Shown here: one piece after another, positions 35,278 to 45,413 of the stretch
How the letters are laid out: each line of letters opens with the position of its first letter
Numbering within the stretch: the first letter of the stretch is position 1
Origin: Owenia fusiformis
Lineage: Eukaryota > Annelida > Polychaeta > Sabellida > Oweniidae
Assembly (NCBI GenBank): GCA_903813345.2
Contig: CAIIXF020000801.1
Location: 1 to 52,095 of the forward strand
Length of the DNA: 52,095 bases
Direction: 5' to 3'
Notes under the pieces: generated by a model
Told to the model about the DNA's origin: nothing
The model's input: the letters and a program-made list of their open reading frames with translations, nothing else
Databases searched by the model: none
Position numbers and translations under genes: made by a program

Positions 35278-38200
35278 TTATTTAACATTCCTTATAATCA
35301 CTTTGATCATTTCGTGATAGCTGTAATAGATAGGGAGGACATAAACATCTACATTGTGTAATGCATGACTGGCATACGCATGATCAATACATGTTCCAAA
35401 TTCAGTAGTTGGCACAGCTGGGTCAGACAATAATCTGTATTTCTTGCTTATCAGGAAATCATGAATAGGGTGCTTCTTTTCTGTATCCATCAAATTTTCA
35501 TTCAAATCACCAACAACAAGAACTTTTTTATGCTTTTTGTGAACATTTTGCAAGATTTTCTCCATTTCTGCAACAAATTTTCTTTTAACTATTTGTGGTG
35601 ACTTATATATTGTTATCATTGCAATGTCTTTAATAATGGTTATAGCGTTGTCCAAAGGTGATGTTATATGGAATGTTTGCAAGTCTCCTAAACTACATTT
35701 ATTATAAATGGCAATTCCACCTTCATGGCTAGATATATCAGTTACTGTTTCTCTATTAATTATATATGGAGAATTAAATCTTTCAATCTGAAGAATCTTA
35801 CACACTTTTTCATGTCTGAGCCATGTTTCTGTGAGACAAATAATATCACAAGAGGTCAAATCAGTATTATTCTTAACATCTTTTATATGTCCTATCAAAC
35901 CTTCTGTATTGTGATATATAATACTCAGGTCATTCTCTGTTGCTATTTCATAATGAGGTAAAAATTGAGATAAATCTAACTCTGGCATTTTTTCTAAAGC
36001 CTTTGCTGTTTTTTCATCACAATATATATTCCTTGGGTCATAATCAATTATATAAAGACCTTCAGCTGACGTTACTCTACTAAAAGCGACATATGCCTGA
36101 CCACCTGTAAACATGTTTTTGCAAGAAATTGCAAGTCTGTCACATGTCTTCCCCTGTAGTTTATGTATAGTACAACCATACGATAAAATCAATGGTAGTT
36201 GCCGTCTCATAAATTTGCTATTGACTTCGTCATTGTATGGTTCAATACGTATGGAATCAGGGTGATCTTTAGACTGATTTTTATATCTGCTCTTAATACC
36301 TACTTTTGGATTATCAAATTTAACCCATACAGCCTTTGGCATATTGTCTGAATCATTTTCAAATTCAATTGCAGTTACAACACCAAATGCACCATTAGCA
36401 AGTCCATCAGCAGTACATATATTTTTTATTAGAAGAACATGTGCACCAACGCAAATTTGTAATTCATGAGTAAGGGTATCATCACGACGATTTGGAGGTT
36501 TGTCAGTTTTTTTCCATTCTTGGCCTTTCAACTTTGTGTAATCAACTGCCTTCACATTATATATTTTATTATTTGTTGACTTTGAATATGACAATATTCT
36601 TTTCTTATTATAATCATTAACATGAACATGCTTTGAATATATCCTCATCACATCTTCAGGAATTGGTTTCTTCATTATTTCCCTAATGAATTCATCATCT
36701 TCAGTTGATAGTTTTTCTCCTTTTTTAAGAACTCTTATTCTGTTTAAAAATTCAGCATATTTCAGATCATCTTTTTGTCTCATAATTTCAGTCAGCTCTA
36801 TTTTCTTGAATTTTTCCCAGGGATTATAATTTGTGTCATCAGATGTCAGTAAACTTTGCTGCATGACAGGAGGCAATTGATAAAAATCACCAAATGCTAA
36901 TATTGAAGCGTTACCAAAGTCTGGATGGTTGCTTGGTTTAATTTGCTGAAGCCTTCCTCGCACTGTATTGAAAAGTCTAACGCTTACCATAGAAATCTCA
37001 TCAACTATAAGATTCTCTAAAGATTTAAGTCTCATTTTTAATGGAGCTATATCTTTTTCTTCGAGTGGCTTATATATGTTTGACATAAATCTTGAAGTGA
37101 TTCGAAATGCTGAATGCAATGTATTGCCATTGATTTGGAATGCGCTTGTACCTGTTGGACTAGTTAAAAGTACACTTAAGTCATCTGGATTTTCTAAAAG
37201 GTTTCGTAATAAATGAGTTGAAATATAATGAATACATTTGATCAAATGTGTTTTACCTGTTCCTGCTTTTCCACAAATGTGAAGAAATAAAGGTTCAACT
37301 TTTTTATGCCATGATAACTCCAGACATCGTTTTCTTATAAAATAAAACACTTGTTTTTGCTTAGCATTCATGGTTCTCATTAACTTCATAGCTTCCTCTT
37401 TAGGTATTGTATCTGTCTGTAATTCTACAAGACAATTCACATTTCCTTTTACTTTTGTTTTCATGTCAATATCAGGCACGTCAGTTTCATCAATTTCATC
37501 ACATATTGGTTTGATGGTTTCAGAAATACACTCCAGTCTTTCTCTTTCTTGCTCTGGTGCTAACTGAGACCATGCATTCTCATATGTGTCCTCTTCATTT
37601 AATTGTTCTTGTGCAGCATCTAACTCATCACCAGTTACATCATAAATATTTTTATATTTTGAGACAATTTCATACACTCTCAACAATTTACCTTCATGTT
37701 TCTTCTTGCCATACTTAAAATAACCTTCAAATGTTTCGTATTTAGCAGGCTTTAATTCTTGATCACTTCTGTGTGGTATAAAGAGTTGGAGCATACTATG
37801 ATAATATTCATCAGGATTAGTGTCCTTCGAGAATTTAGGATATCTTATAATAGCAGGAGGACTATTTAACCGTTTCTGAATATATCCTAAGCCATGGTCT
37901 AGACGTATCTTTTTTGATGATTCAGTTTGATTTTCAACTACTTCTTCATCATAGTTATATGTTACAACTCTGTAGTGGGATGCAAACTCTGCCAAACATA
38001 ACTCATTTAATTCTATGTTCTTTGGTCTTGCAAAATATCTTTCAATTATACTTGTAGCCCATATTTTATCTTGCTCATTTTCTTTGTGTTTGCGGATCTG
38101 TGAAATTGGTAATGACATTTTAATAGGGTTGTTACCCACTGGCAGAAATACAGTTTGTCTTGAGCATTCCTTAAGATGAAGATTGGTTGCTCTGTACACA

Positions 38201-41200
38201 GCCTCTTGAGCACTAACTTCTCTATGCTTCATATATTTGTATCCAATCATTTTCATGAGTTTTGAGGCAGATGCATTTTTCTCTATAGCTTCTTGTTCAG
38301 CATCAATTAGATTTTGACTCATTTCACGTTCTTGTTTTGAAATGTATGATACAATATACACGACACATGAAAATACATCTAGTACATATTGTATGTCCAT
38401 ATTAGCTTCCCATGCTCTCAGAAGGTCGGCATTGTAGTTATTTATCCACATTTCTTTCACATTTCTCCTCAAAAATATAGTTTTCTTTCTTTTACTTGTC
38501 AAAACTCGAATAGCTTTTTCATATTTCTGCATTGTTAATCCTGGATACGCCTTTTCAAAAATTTCAATTAATTTCATTTCAGCACAATCTTCTGACAGAA
38601 AGAACTCCCACAGAGACTGAATAATACCTTCAGCTACTTTTGTTGGCATACTATCTACTGCTTCATCAGAATCATTGTCATTAACAATAAATGTTTTGTC
38701 AGATGGAAGTTTCGGGAAGTGAAATCTACAACTTGCTTTTTTATTTTTCTTACAACTTTTCGAATGATTTTTACTGTGTGTTTGAACTTCATTAACTATT
38801 CTGTTCAAATCAGGATCAATTGTTTCATTTGGCAGTTCACAAGTGATATATCTATCAATGAATTCTTCAACATCTGACTCTTTTGATTTTCCATAAATGG
38901 GAGCATCTTCAATCCAAATCAAACAATGCACATGAGGTGATCCTCTCATTTGAAACTCAACACGGTAAAACATATCTTTAATTCTACCAATTGGTTCTGC
39001 TGGTGATTTCAACACATCAGTCATGAATCTTCTCCATCGGTTATCAAACATTCTCGCAACAGTAACTGGATTATCTCTGATAAATTCACATCGTTCTGTT
39101 TTTGATATTTCATCTGGCAAACGTGGGTCATTATTTTGTTTAAGAATCGTTTCAATAACCTCATTCCATTTCAAATCTGCCGATGAAAATGAACAAAACC
39201 ATGTTGGTGGCCCAAGTTGTCTTATCATTGCAAATAAATCTTTTTGTACATGTTGCCAATATGGTGGTGTGCCACGTATTGGTTGCAGATAGTGATGACC
39301 AACATTTTTACGGCAAAGCTTTTCACTCTTTTCCTTACTAATGATATCATCAGCTGTTACTACATCACCACTTGTTGACTTTTCTGTTATTTTTCTGAGG
39401 TTGATACTTACTTTACCAAGTATATTCTGAAGTTCACTCAGATATTGGGCATAAAATATATATTGAGTATTTTTAGCAAATCGTAAGTCCGCAGAGAATA
39501 ACCTATTGCCAAAATATTTGCTTGCTGACAATTTCTTGTCTCTTTTTTCAGCATTTGTATTTTTTCCATTTGGAAATAAAGTTGGAAATGAAAGTGCTTC
39601 ATTATTCTTTTCTTCAAGAATACGTATTGGCTTGTTGTTTTCTCCTGGTGCAATGCAATATATCTTGTCAAGATGTGTGTCAAGAATGTGTTGAGCAATA
39701 TCATCAGGTTGCATACAAGTATCAAATACAATATTCTGTGTATCATTCCTCGCATATTTTTCTAGGTTTTCTGTACTTGTTCCTTTTTTATCACAGCAAG
39801 TCTCAGTTGGATTAAGTTCACATTTATGCCAATGTCCTTTTTTATCTTCTTCACTTAAAATCTCAGATGGTATTGAATCTATAAAATCATCCAATATTTC
39901 AATATCTTTGTATTGCTCATTGTTTTGCTTAAGGTATTCAAGTGCCTTTTTTACTTTAGAAATACTGACCGATTTATATAAGTAATGACCCTTATACTCC
40001 AGTTTTCGTTTAAGTTTGACTGTCAAAAGTTGTTCATCACTAATTGGTCTTGGTAAAGCTTTAATGTTTTCTTCGGCATTACTTGATACAGATATGACAG
40101 GACCATTCATACCACATTGTCCTCCTCTAGGTAATTGCACTATTTTCATAAAAGGTAAACGTAGTGATACTAAATGTTGTTCAAGCACATTCAAATTTTT
40201 TAGTTCGGGCGGTGTAGAAGATACAATCATTTTGTTGCTGAAAGCGGTTGGTGGAATGTTACCTTTTTTAAAGTGTACATGACAGTTCTGACATATCCAT
40301 AATTTGCTTTTAGGGGATTTACAAAGTGTACAACTTTGTTTGCATGACTTTGCTTTCTTGTGTAAAAATATTTTTGAAACATTCTTTTGTTCTTCCTCTT
40401 GAGATAATTTTGAATAGGTATTTTCTTTGTAGGAAAGGACTTGGTTTTTAAAGAGCAATCTGTGACAAACCACACAAATATAGTTTAGTCCATCATTTAC
40501 TGTTTGTTTGAATTCATCAATAACCCTTTCAATATTTTCCCTTTTAGTTTTTTCGTTCTCATATTTTTCTTTGCTTTTTTGTTTCTTTTTCTCTTGTAAG
40601 TCTGGATCAAATTCATACTTTTGTTTGCTTTGTTGCTTCTTTTTTTGTTGAAAGTCTGAATCGGATTCATATTTTTGTTTGCTTTGGTGCTTTTTTTGTT
40701 GTTGAAAGTCTGGATCTAATTCATACTTTTGTTTGCTTTTTTGTTTGCTTTGCTGCTTCACACTCTCTCGAAAGTCTATGTTAGATTCATACTTTTGTTT
40801 GCTTTGCTGCTTCACACTCTCTCGAAAGTCTATATTAGATTCATACTTTTGTTTACTTTGCTGCTTCACACTCTCTTGAAAGTCTATATTAGATTCATAC
40901 TTTTGTTTACTTTGCTGCTTCACTCTCTCTTGAAAGTCTAGATTAGATTCATACTTTTGTCTACTTTGCTGTTTCACCCTCTCTTGAAAGTCTCGATTAG
41001 ATTCATACTTTTGTCTACTTTGCTGTTTCACCCTCTCTTGAAAGTTTAGATTAGATTCATACTTTTGTCTACTTTGCTGTTTCAACCTCTCTTGAAAGTC
41101 TATATCATGTGCATATTTTGTTTTACTTTCGCTTTTCATAGCATGTCTAACCTCAGGTGTAGAAGCATATTTCTCTTTACCATATTCTATTTTTTCCTTT

Positions 41201-44115
41201 TTAAAAGATTCATTAGTAGTATACTTTTTCTTCTGAAGTATTTTACTCTTGTATTTCCTTTGATCTGACTTTGACATTTTTCTCAATCTGGTTTTATCAA
41301 TATCTGAGAAAATATCAGTCTTGCTATCTTCAGTCAATTGATCACATTCAGACATGTTTTCTTTGGCATGAGCAGTGTTTTCAACTGAGTACATTGTGTC
41401 TTTATCACAATTTCCAGGAACTAACTGGCCACATATGTATTTTAATTTACAAAGATCAACATATGATTCTTTGATTTCTAGAGAGATTGAACCAACAACA
41501 TTTTGCTCATTATTTGATAAATGTTCTTCAACTTTAGATTCTTTACTTTTCTGTTTATCATTATTATCTGTAAAGTTCAATTTTCTTTTGCAAGATTTCT
41601 TTTCATTTGACTTTGGAGATATGTGGGATGAGTCACAAACATTCAAGTTTTTTATTTCATTTTTGCCTTGGTCATTTTTACATTTTAGTCTGCTGGATAT
41701 TGTTTCACCTGATATTTTAGGTTCACACTCTGGGTCTATTATTTCATAAGATTTTGTACATTCTATCAATGTTATACCATCGACAGAAAAGTGGTTTTTA
41801 GTATTGGCTTGGTCTCGTATATTATCTGATAGGGATTCAGCTGTGTTCCATATAAATTTAGTCATTTCTTCGAAAGAATCTGATACATGTACAGTTGCTT
41901 TTCCAAAATCATTACTTCTTCCTTGTTTATCTCTACAATGGGGATCAAATGAATAATACATTGTATTTCTTTTTGTGACACACATTGTTGCATTGAAGAA
42001 TGTTACAAGACAAGAGTCATAATCAGTAAGAGCTTGATCTATAGCTTGGTGTATTGACAATCCATGTTCATCGTCTTCATAATTCCAATATTCCAACTGC
42101 CCTTGTATTGGACTGGATCTTAATGTGAAAGTGTTATCATTGCAACTTATGTTCTTTGGAATATCATATATACAAAGGTAGCCAGTAGGAGTCGGATTCA
42201 TTTCTATGATCTTTGTGTAAAGAACATTGCCTCTGTATAATACATCATCGATAAATGTAGTATCAATATAACGGTATGATTCAGCTTGAAACATCATAAG
42301 AAAAGTCAATGAATTTGCAAAACATTGTTTGCCTCCACCAATATTGTCAAATACATCATCATTCTGAGCCATGGTTCCTTGAATGACTTTGTGTACTATA
42401 TTGCTTTGCACATCAGATATTACATCGTAATGGTTTTGACTTGAGTGATCTAAGTAGATGCATCTATTCATGAATTCTTTACCGAATATGGACCAGCTAT
42501 TTTTCCTTTCATAAATTATTATCTTCATTTCGTACAAATGACAGGCAGTAGCTATTTCTATATCGGTTCCCCATACAGAGCATTTATTCATATTTCTTGA
42601 TTTGATATGCATTTTCAATTCTCCATCTGTGATTCCTCTTGATTTATAAATATAGTCTTGGGCATTCTGTTGATTTCTATGTGCTACAATACTTTGTCTT
42701 ATCACTCTATGGTTTGTTTCATCATTTGAAATACAATATGATATAGCTCTAAAGAGACAATTGCCATCACCAGTAATAGATTTTAAAAGTTTTGGCTTCA
42801 TGTGTCTAAGTTCAACATTCTCACGTACAGGATCATTGGTTCTATGTGAATATTTCAGATTGTTGATATTACAAAGATGTAATTTATCATAATTTTGAAT
42901 CGGAGTAAAATTCCCAATAGGTCGACTTTGATTTGTCCGAGTCACTGTTATATCATTTGAACTATCACTTGATTTATTTCCAGAGTGTTCAGGCTTGTAA
43001 CCACCACTCTGAGATTGTTCAATAATATCATTGTTATTGTTAAGTTCATCAATATTTATATGAATTTGAACAGGTGGCACACGTGTACAATCATTTTGAA
43101 AAATGTCTTCCATATCTTCAAGAACTTTTAAGAAGTATGGATCTTCATGTTTACTCTCTGACTTTATGCATTCTTCATTGTTTTGCATTTCATATTTGTC
43201 TGTATCAATCGGTGGTACACGTACAGAATCGTCAGATAAGTACTGTTCCAGATCATGAATTTTTGACAAGTCCTGCTTTGAAACTGATGTCACAGTACTT
43301 TTGCTAGGTACATGTTTGTTTTTGCTTGAAATCTTATTCCTTCTTCCAAGTTTACGGCTTGATTGTTGTATCATTGGTTGTTTAGAATACTGTTCCAACT
43401 TCATTGAAATATGTTTTCCGGATTTTTTGCAAGATTTTTTTTTCTGTTTTATATATGCAGCTTTACTCTGTTTTCTGAGGGCATTTTCATAGAGTTTTTT
43501 CAAATGTTTTATTTTAGCTGTACTTTCCTTTTTTAGATTTGCAAGACTGTCAGACATTGAGCTTGTTTTGCTTTTGAGGGCAATGCATACCTCTAACAAA
43601 TGAAAGTATTGCCTACTTTTATATGACGTCAGTTTTTTAGTCTTTGGCTTTGTGACATATTTCAATTTTGAGCTGTTGCGATATACTTGATTTTCACACA
43701 TGATGGAGGTACGGTAAGATTCTTGTATGAGAGCATGTGCTATAACATTTTCAGACTGACAATTGTATCGGACTCTTTGAATTAATGCTTTGACTTTGTG
43801 CTCCAGAGATGTAAGTTGCAAGTCATTCATATTAAATTCCTTCATACATTTCATCAGTTCATTCAAACAAAGCGTCATTCTGCACAGCTCATCTTTTCCT
43901 TGTTTATCTAATGCTCCTGAATTCATGAATGAATCATTTATTTTGACATATCTATGATATATACAGTCAATTTCGTGGTTGAAAATATCTGAGTCATTTT
44001 CTTTTGTTGGCATGACATTTCGTTTAGAAATTTTGTTCCTTGTTTCAGTTTCATCAGACTTGATCATGTTCAGTTTTGGATCTATTTGCTTTTTTCCTTT
44101 GCAGTATTTCTTCAT
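35278..44115 (-). CDS. Helitron Rep/helicase polyprotein (OTU, C76-like, HUH Rep, PIF1 helicase, EEP nuclease)
   Basis: A 2945-residue frame without internal stops; known Helitron proteins are usually about 1400-2500. Domains by residue: OTU cysteine protease about 445-575 (D450-G-N-C453, His562 in NHYDVI); second protease-like region about 590-760 (Q597, C598, D724-P-H726); ten 18-residue KYESNIDFQESVKQQSKQ-like repeats 1000-1185; Cys-rich zinc cluster 1214-1281; Helitron N-terminal region from about 1508 (ALSFPTLFPNG); HUH nuclease H1728-V-H1730 after GPPTWFCSFSSADL; tyrosines Y1920 and Y1924 with K1927; PIF1 helicase about 2245-2700 with Walker A 2282-2289, DE 2372-2373, GDFYQLPPV near 2409, HKLQGKT near 2651 and AYVAFSRVTS near 2674; EEP endonuclease 2728-2945 with N2736, E2763, D2870/N2872, D2911-H2912 and H2934. 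All catalytic signatures are present, so activity is plausible. The ATG at 44115 is the first in this frame, but the real protein probably starts upstream (see 44147-44914). Confidence 0.93.
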   Translation of the reverse strand: MKKYCKGKKQIDPKLNMIKSDETETRNKISKRNVMPTKENDSDIFNHEIDCIYHRYVKINDSFMNSGALDKQGKDELCRMTLCLNELMKCMKEFNMNDLQLTSLEHKVKALIQRVRYNCQSENVIAHALIQESYRTSIMCENQVYRNSSKLKYVTKPKTKKLTSYKSRQYFHLLEVCIALKSKTSSMSDSLANLKKESTAKIKHLKKLYENALRKQSKAAYIKQKKKSCKKSGKHISMKLEQYSKQPMIQQSSRKLGRRNKISSKNKHVPSKSTVTSVSKQDLSKIHDLEQYLSDDSVRVPPIDTDKYEMQNNEECIKSESKHEDPYFLKVLEDMEDIFQNDCTRVPPVQIHINIDELNNNNDIIEQSQSGGYKPEHSGNKSSDSSNDITVTRTNQSRPIGNFTPIQNYDKLHLCNINNLKYSHRTNDPVRENVELRHMKPKLLKSITGDGNCLFRAISYCISNDETNHRVIRQSIVAHRNQQNAQDYIYKSRGITDGELKMHIKSRNMNKCSVWGTDIEIATACHLYEMKIIIYERKNSWSIFGKEFMNRCIYLDHSSQNHYDVISDVQSNIVHKVIQGTMAQNDDVFDNIGGGKQCFANSLTFLMMFQAESYRYIDTTFIDDVLYRGNVLYTKIIEMNPTPTGYLCIYDIPKNISCNDNTFTLRSSPIQGQLEYWNYEDDEHGLSIHQAIDQALTDYDSCLVTFFNATMCVTKRNTMYYSFDPHCRDKQGRSNDFGKATVHVSDSFEEMTKFIWNTAESLSDNIRDQANTKNHFSVDGITLIECTKSYEIIDPECEPKISGETISSRLKCKNDQGKNEIKNLNVCDSSHISPKSNEKKSCKRKLNFTDNNDKQKSKESKVEEHLSNNEQNVVGSISLEIKESYVDLCKLKYICGQLVPGNCDKDTMYSVENTAHAKENMSECDQLTEDSKTDIFSDIDKTRLRKMSKSDQRKYKSKILQKKKYTTNESFKKEKIEYGKEKYASTPEVRHAMKSESKTKYAHDIDFQERLKQQSRQKYESNLNFQERVKQQSRQKYESNRDFQERVKQQSRQKYESNLDFQERVKQQSKQKYESNIDFQESVKQQSKQKYESNIDFRESVKQQSKQKYESNIDFRESVKQQSKQKSKQKYELDPDFQQQKKHQSKQKYESDSDFQQKKKQQSKQKYEFDPDLQEKKKQKSKEKYENEKTKRENIERVIDEFKQTVNDGLNYICVVCHRLLFKNQVLSYKENTYSKLSQEEEQKNVSKIFLHKKAKSCKQSCTLCKSPKSKLWICQNCHVHFKKGNIPPTAFSNKMIVSSTPPELKNLNVLEQHLVSLRLPFMKIVQLPRGGQCGMNGPVISVSSNAEENIKALPRPISDEQLLTVKLKRKLEYKGHYLYKSVSISKVKKALEYLKQNNEQYKDIEILDDFIDSIPSEILSEEDKKGHWHKCELNPTETCCDKKGTSTENLEKYARNDTQNIVFDTCMQPDDIAQHILDTHLDKIYCIAPGENNKPIRILEEKNNEALSFPTLFPNGKNTNAEKRDKKLSASKYFGNRLFSADLRFAKNTQYIFYAQYLSELQNILGKVSINLRKITEKSTSGDVVTADDIISKEKSEKLCRKNVGHHYLQPIRGTPPYWQHVQKDLFAMIRQLGPPTWFCSFSSADLKWNEVIETILKQNNDPRLPDEISKTERCEFIRDNPVTVARMFDNRWRRFMTDVLKSPAEPIGRIKDMFYRVEFQMRGSPHVHCLIWIEDAPIYGKSKESDVEEFIDRYITCELPNETIDPDLNRIVNEVQTHSKNHSKSCKKNKKASCRFHFPKLPSDKTFIVNDNDSDEAVDSMPTKVAEGIIQSLWEFFLSEDCAEMKLIEIFEKAYPGLTMQKYEKAIRVLTSKRKKTIFLRRNVKEMWINNYNADLLRAWEANMDIQYVLDVFSCVVYIVSYISKQEREMSQNLIDAEQEAIEKNASASKLMKMIGYKYMKHREVSAQEAVYRATNLHLKECSRQTVFLPVGNNPIKMSLPISQIRKHKENEQDKIWATSIIERYFARPKNIELNELCLAEFASHYRVVTYNYDEEVVENQTESSKKIRLDHGLGYIQKRLNSPPAIIRYPKFSKDTNPDEYYHSMLQLFIPHRSDQELKPAKYETFEGYFKYGKKKHEGKLLRVYEIVSKYKNIYDVTGDELDAAQEQLNEEDTYENAWSQLAPEQERERLECISETIKPICDEIDETDVPDIDMKTKVKGNVNCLVELQTDTIPKEEAMKLMRTMNAKQKQVFYFIRKRCLELSWHKKVEPLFLHICGKAGTGKTHLIKCIHYISTHLLRNLLENPDDLSVLLTSPTGTSAFQINGNTLHSAFRITSRFMSNIYKPLEEKDIAPLKMRLKSLENLIVDEISMVSVRLFNTVRGRLQQIKPSNHPDFGNASILAFGDFYQLPPVMQQSLLTSDDTNYNPWEKFKKIELTEIMRQKDDLKYAEFLNRIRVLKKGEKLSTEDDEFIREIMKKPIPEDVMRIYSKHVHVNDYNKKRILSYSKSTNNKIYNVKAVDYTKLKGQEWKKTDKPPNRRDDTLTHELQICVGAHVLLIKNICTADGLANGAFGVVTAIEFENDSDNMPKAVWVKFDNPKVGIKSRYKNQSKDHPDSIRIEPYNDEVNSKFMRRQLPLILSYGCTIHKLQGKTCDRLAISCKNMFTGGQAYVAFSRVTSAEGLYIIDYDPRNIYCDEKTAKALEKMPELDLSQFLPHYEIATENDLSIIYHNTEGLIGHIKDVKNNTDLTSCDIICLTETWLRHEKVCKILQIERFNSPYIINRETVTDISSHEGGIAIYNKCSLGDLQTFHITSPLDNAITIIKDIAMITIYKSPQIVKRKFVAEMEKILQNVHKKHKKVLVVGDLNENLMDTEKKHPIHDFLISKKYRLLSDPAVPTTEFGTCIDHAYASHALHNVDVYVLPIYYSYHEMIKVIIRNVK
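40561..41118 (-). repeat. 54-bp coding tandem repeat in Helitron frame
   Basis: Ten copies of an 18-residue Lys/Gln-rich unit (KYES-N-DF-E-VKQQS-Q). The repeat is in-frame, strongly charged, probably helical, and ends against the zinc cluster. The central copies are nearly identical and the outer ones diverged, as expected from unequal exchange. Similar basic repeats occur in other animal Helitron and PIF1-like predicted proteins. Confidence 0.9.
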
Positions 44116-44146
44116 GCTTATTTGCTGAATATTTGCAGCTAAATGT

Positions 44147-44914
44147 TTAGGCGTTTTTTTTGTCTAGACTTAGTAATGTATGAACAGATGGCATTTCAAA
44201 AGAGTTAACCACCTGTTCTGTGTTTGAAATCTGGATTCGTTCAACATTTCTAAGAAGAAGGTTACTTGGTGACTTGTACATTGTATCATTCAGAATGTCA
44301 ATACTTTTGCATAGAGGCTTTATTCTCTTATTATCAGTAGGAATTTCTACAATGCAAGTTGGTTCCGTATCATTTTCTTGAAAACTGTCGTCTGGTTTAT
44401 GGTATTGGTTTGTTCTCTCAGCAATATCATTAGCTGATTCATCAATATCCAGTGAGTTTTCATTTGTTCCATACATTTCACATGGTTCAGCCAAGTTTTT
44501 TTGGTCATTTTGAAAAATTTTAGCAGAGCTTCGGTTCTGATTTTGCATTTTTTCAGTTAGTTCAGTTTGTACATTAGATTTTGTAATTTCAGGATTTTTA
44601 TGCAGTGGCTTATTCGTTTGCTTTGGGTTACCATCCCCGCAAGCACGGAAGTTATTCTTTGGGACGCTGCTCCCGCAAGCTAAAGTGTTATTCTTTGGGG
44701 CGCCACTCCCGCAAGCCAGGGTGTTATTCTTTGGGGGGCTAGTCCCGCAGGCCAACATGTTATTCTTTGGGGTGCCACTCCCGCAAGCCAGGGTGTTATT
44801 CTTTGGGGGGCTAGTCCCGCAGGCAATGGATTTATTTATCCTCGATGCCATTCGAGATAGCGCAGGTGCTCCGGACCTACAACTACTTTCGTACCTACTA
44901 CCAACTACACATGC
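44147..44914 (-). CDS. N-terminal part of Helitron polyprotein (frame-shifted upstream exon)
   Basis: An open frame with ATG at 44851 gives 234 residues ending in TAA at 44147; the frame remains open upstream to 44914, where a TTTCAG acceptor lies on the minus strand. Residues 8-79 hold six copies of a 12-residue unit (LACGSGTPKNNT-like), followed by a low-complexity polar region rich in Asn, Glu and Lys. No catalytic domain is visible. The frame ends 31 bp before the ATG of the 2945-residue frame and is offset by one base, with the switch possible inside an A8 run (44154-44161). Most likely it is the amino-terminal end of the same protein, broken by one surplus base. It could instead be a separate small protein, or be bridged by programmed frameshifting. 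Confidence 0.65.
   Translation of the reverse strand, partial: ACVVGSRYESSCRSGAPALSRMASRINKSIACGTSPPKNNTLACGSGTPKNNMLACGTSPPKNNTLACGSGAPKNNTLACGSSVPKNNFRACGDGNPKQTNKPLHKNPEITKSNVQTELTEKMQNQNRSSAKIFQNDQKNLAEPCEMYGTNENSLDIDESANDIAERTNQYHKPDDSFQENDTEPTCIVEIPTDNKRIKPLCKSIDILNDTMYKSPSNLLLRNVERIQISNTEQVVNSFEMPSVHTLLSLDKKNA
44154..44161 (-). other. A8 homopolymer at frame junction
   Basis: On the coding strand the sequence reads GAC then eight A then CGCC. In the 234-residue frame this is Asp-Lys-Lys-Asn-Ala-stop. With seven A the frame would run directly into the 2945-residue frame without a stop. The candidates are a real indel, a sequencing error or ribosomal slippage. Confidence 0.75.
44625..44845 (-). 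repeat. 36-bp coding tandem repeat, six copies
   Basis: Each unit encodes ACG-(S/T)-(G/S)-x-PKNN-x-L. It is conspicuously GC-rich (CCCGCAAGCCAGGGTG on the plus strand) within an AT-rich region. All six units keep Ala-Cys-Gly and Pro-Lys. Confidence 0.85.
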
Positions 44915-45413
44915 CTGAAATAGAACAAAAAATACTTTTTACAAAGGATGGCACCTGGATAATTGTTCACAAGAACTATGAAAAATTTGTTCAAAGGTTA
45001 CATTTTACTCGTACTATGAGAACTAGCTTGCTTCATCATAGTAGACAAGTTTTTCATTGCAATCCTGTGTTAAAGGACTTATTGTTTTAAACCCCAGAAG
45101 AAAATAATTTAATCTTGCAAGTAAGGGTTTAAACTTGCTAAGATATCAATTTGTTTAAAATGACAGAATTTAGAAAATGTTTCTCGAAGTATGACATTGA
45201 ATTTCAATTAGGTACTCAAAATTTTATCAATTCAAAATTGTCTTAGTGATTAAGATAATGTTTTTATCTTTTGTCAAACTTGAGTCTGTAAATTGATGAC
45301 CCCCACAAATGTTAAATTTCCACAGTGAGGTTACTGTACTCCTGGTATATTTTGATGGTATTTAATTTCTTTCATTTTGGAAAATCACAAATTACCCACT
45401 TTTTAATATCATA

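Noticed and set aside
36968-43492. Plus-strand frames opposite the Helitron gene
   Set aside because: All are short shadows of the minus-strand coding sequence with no domain of their own.
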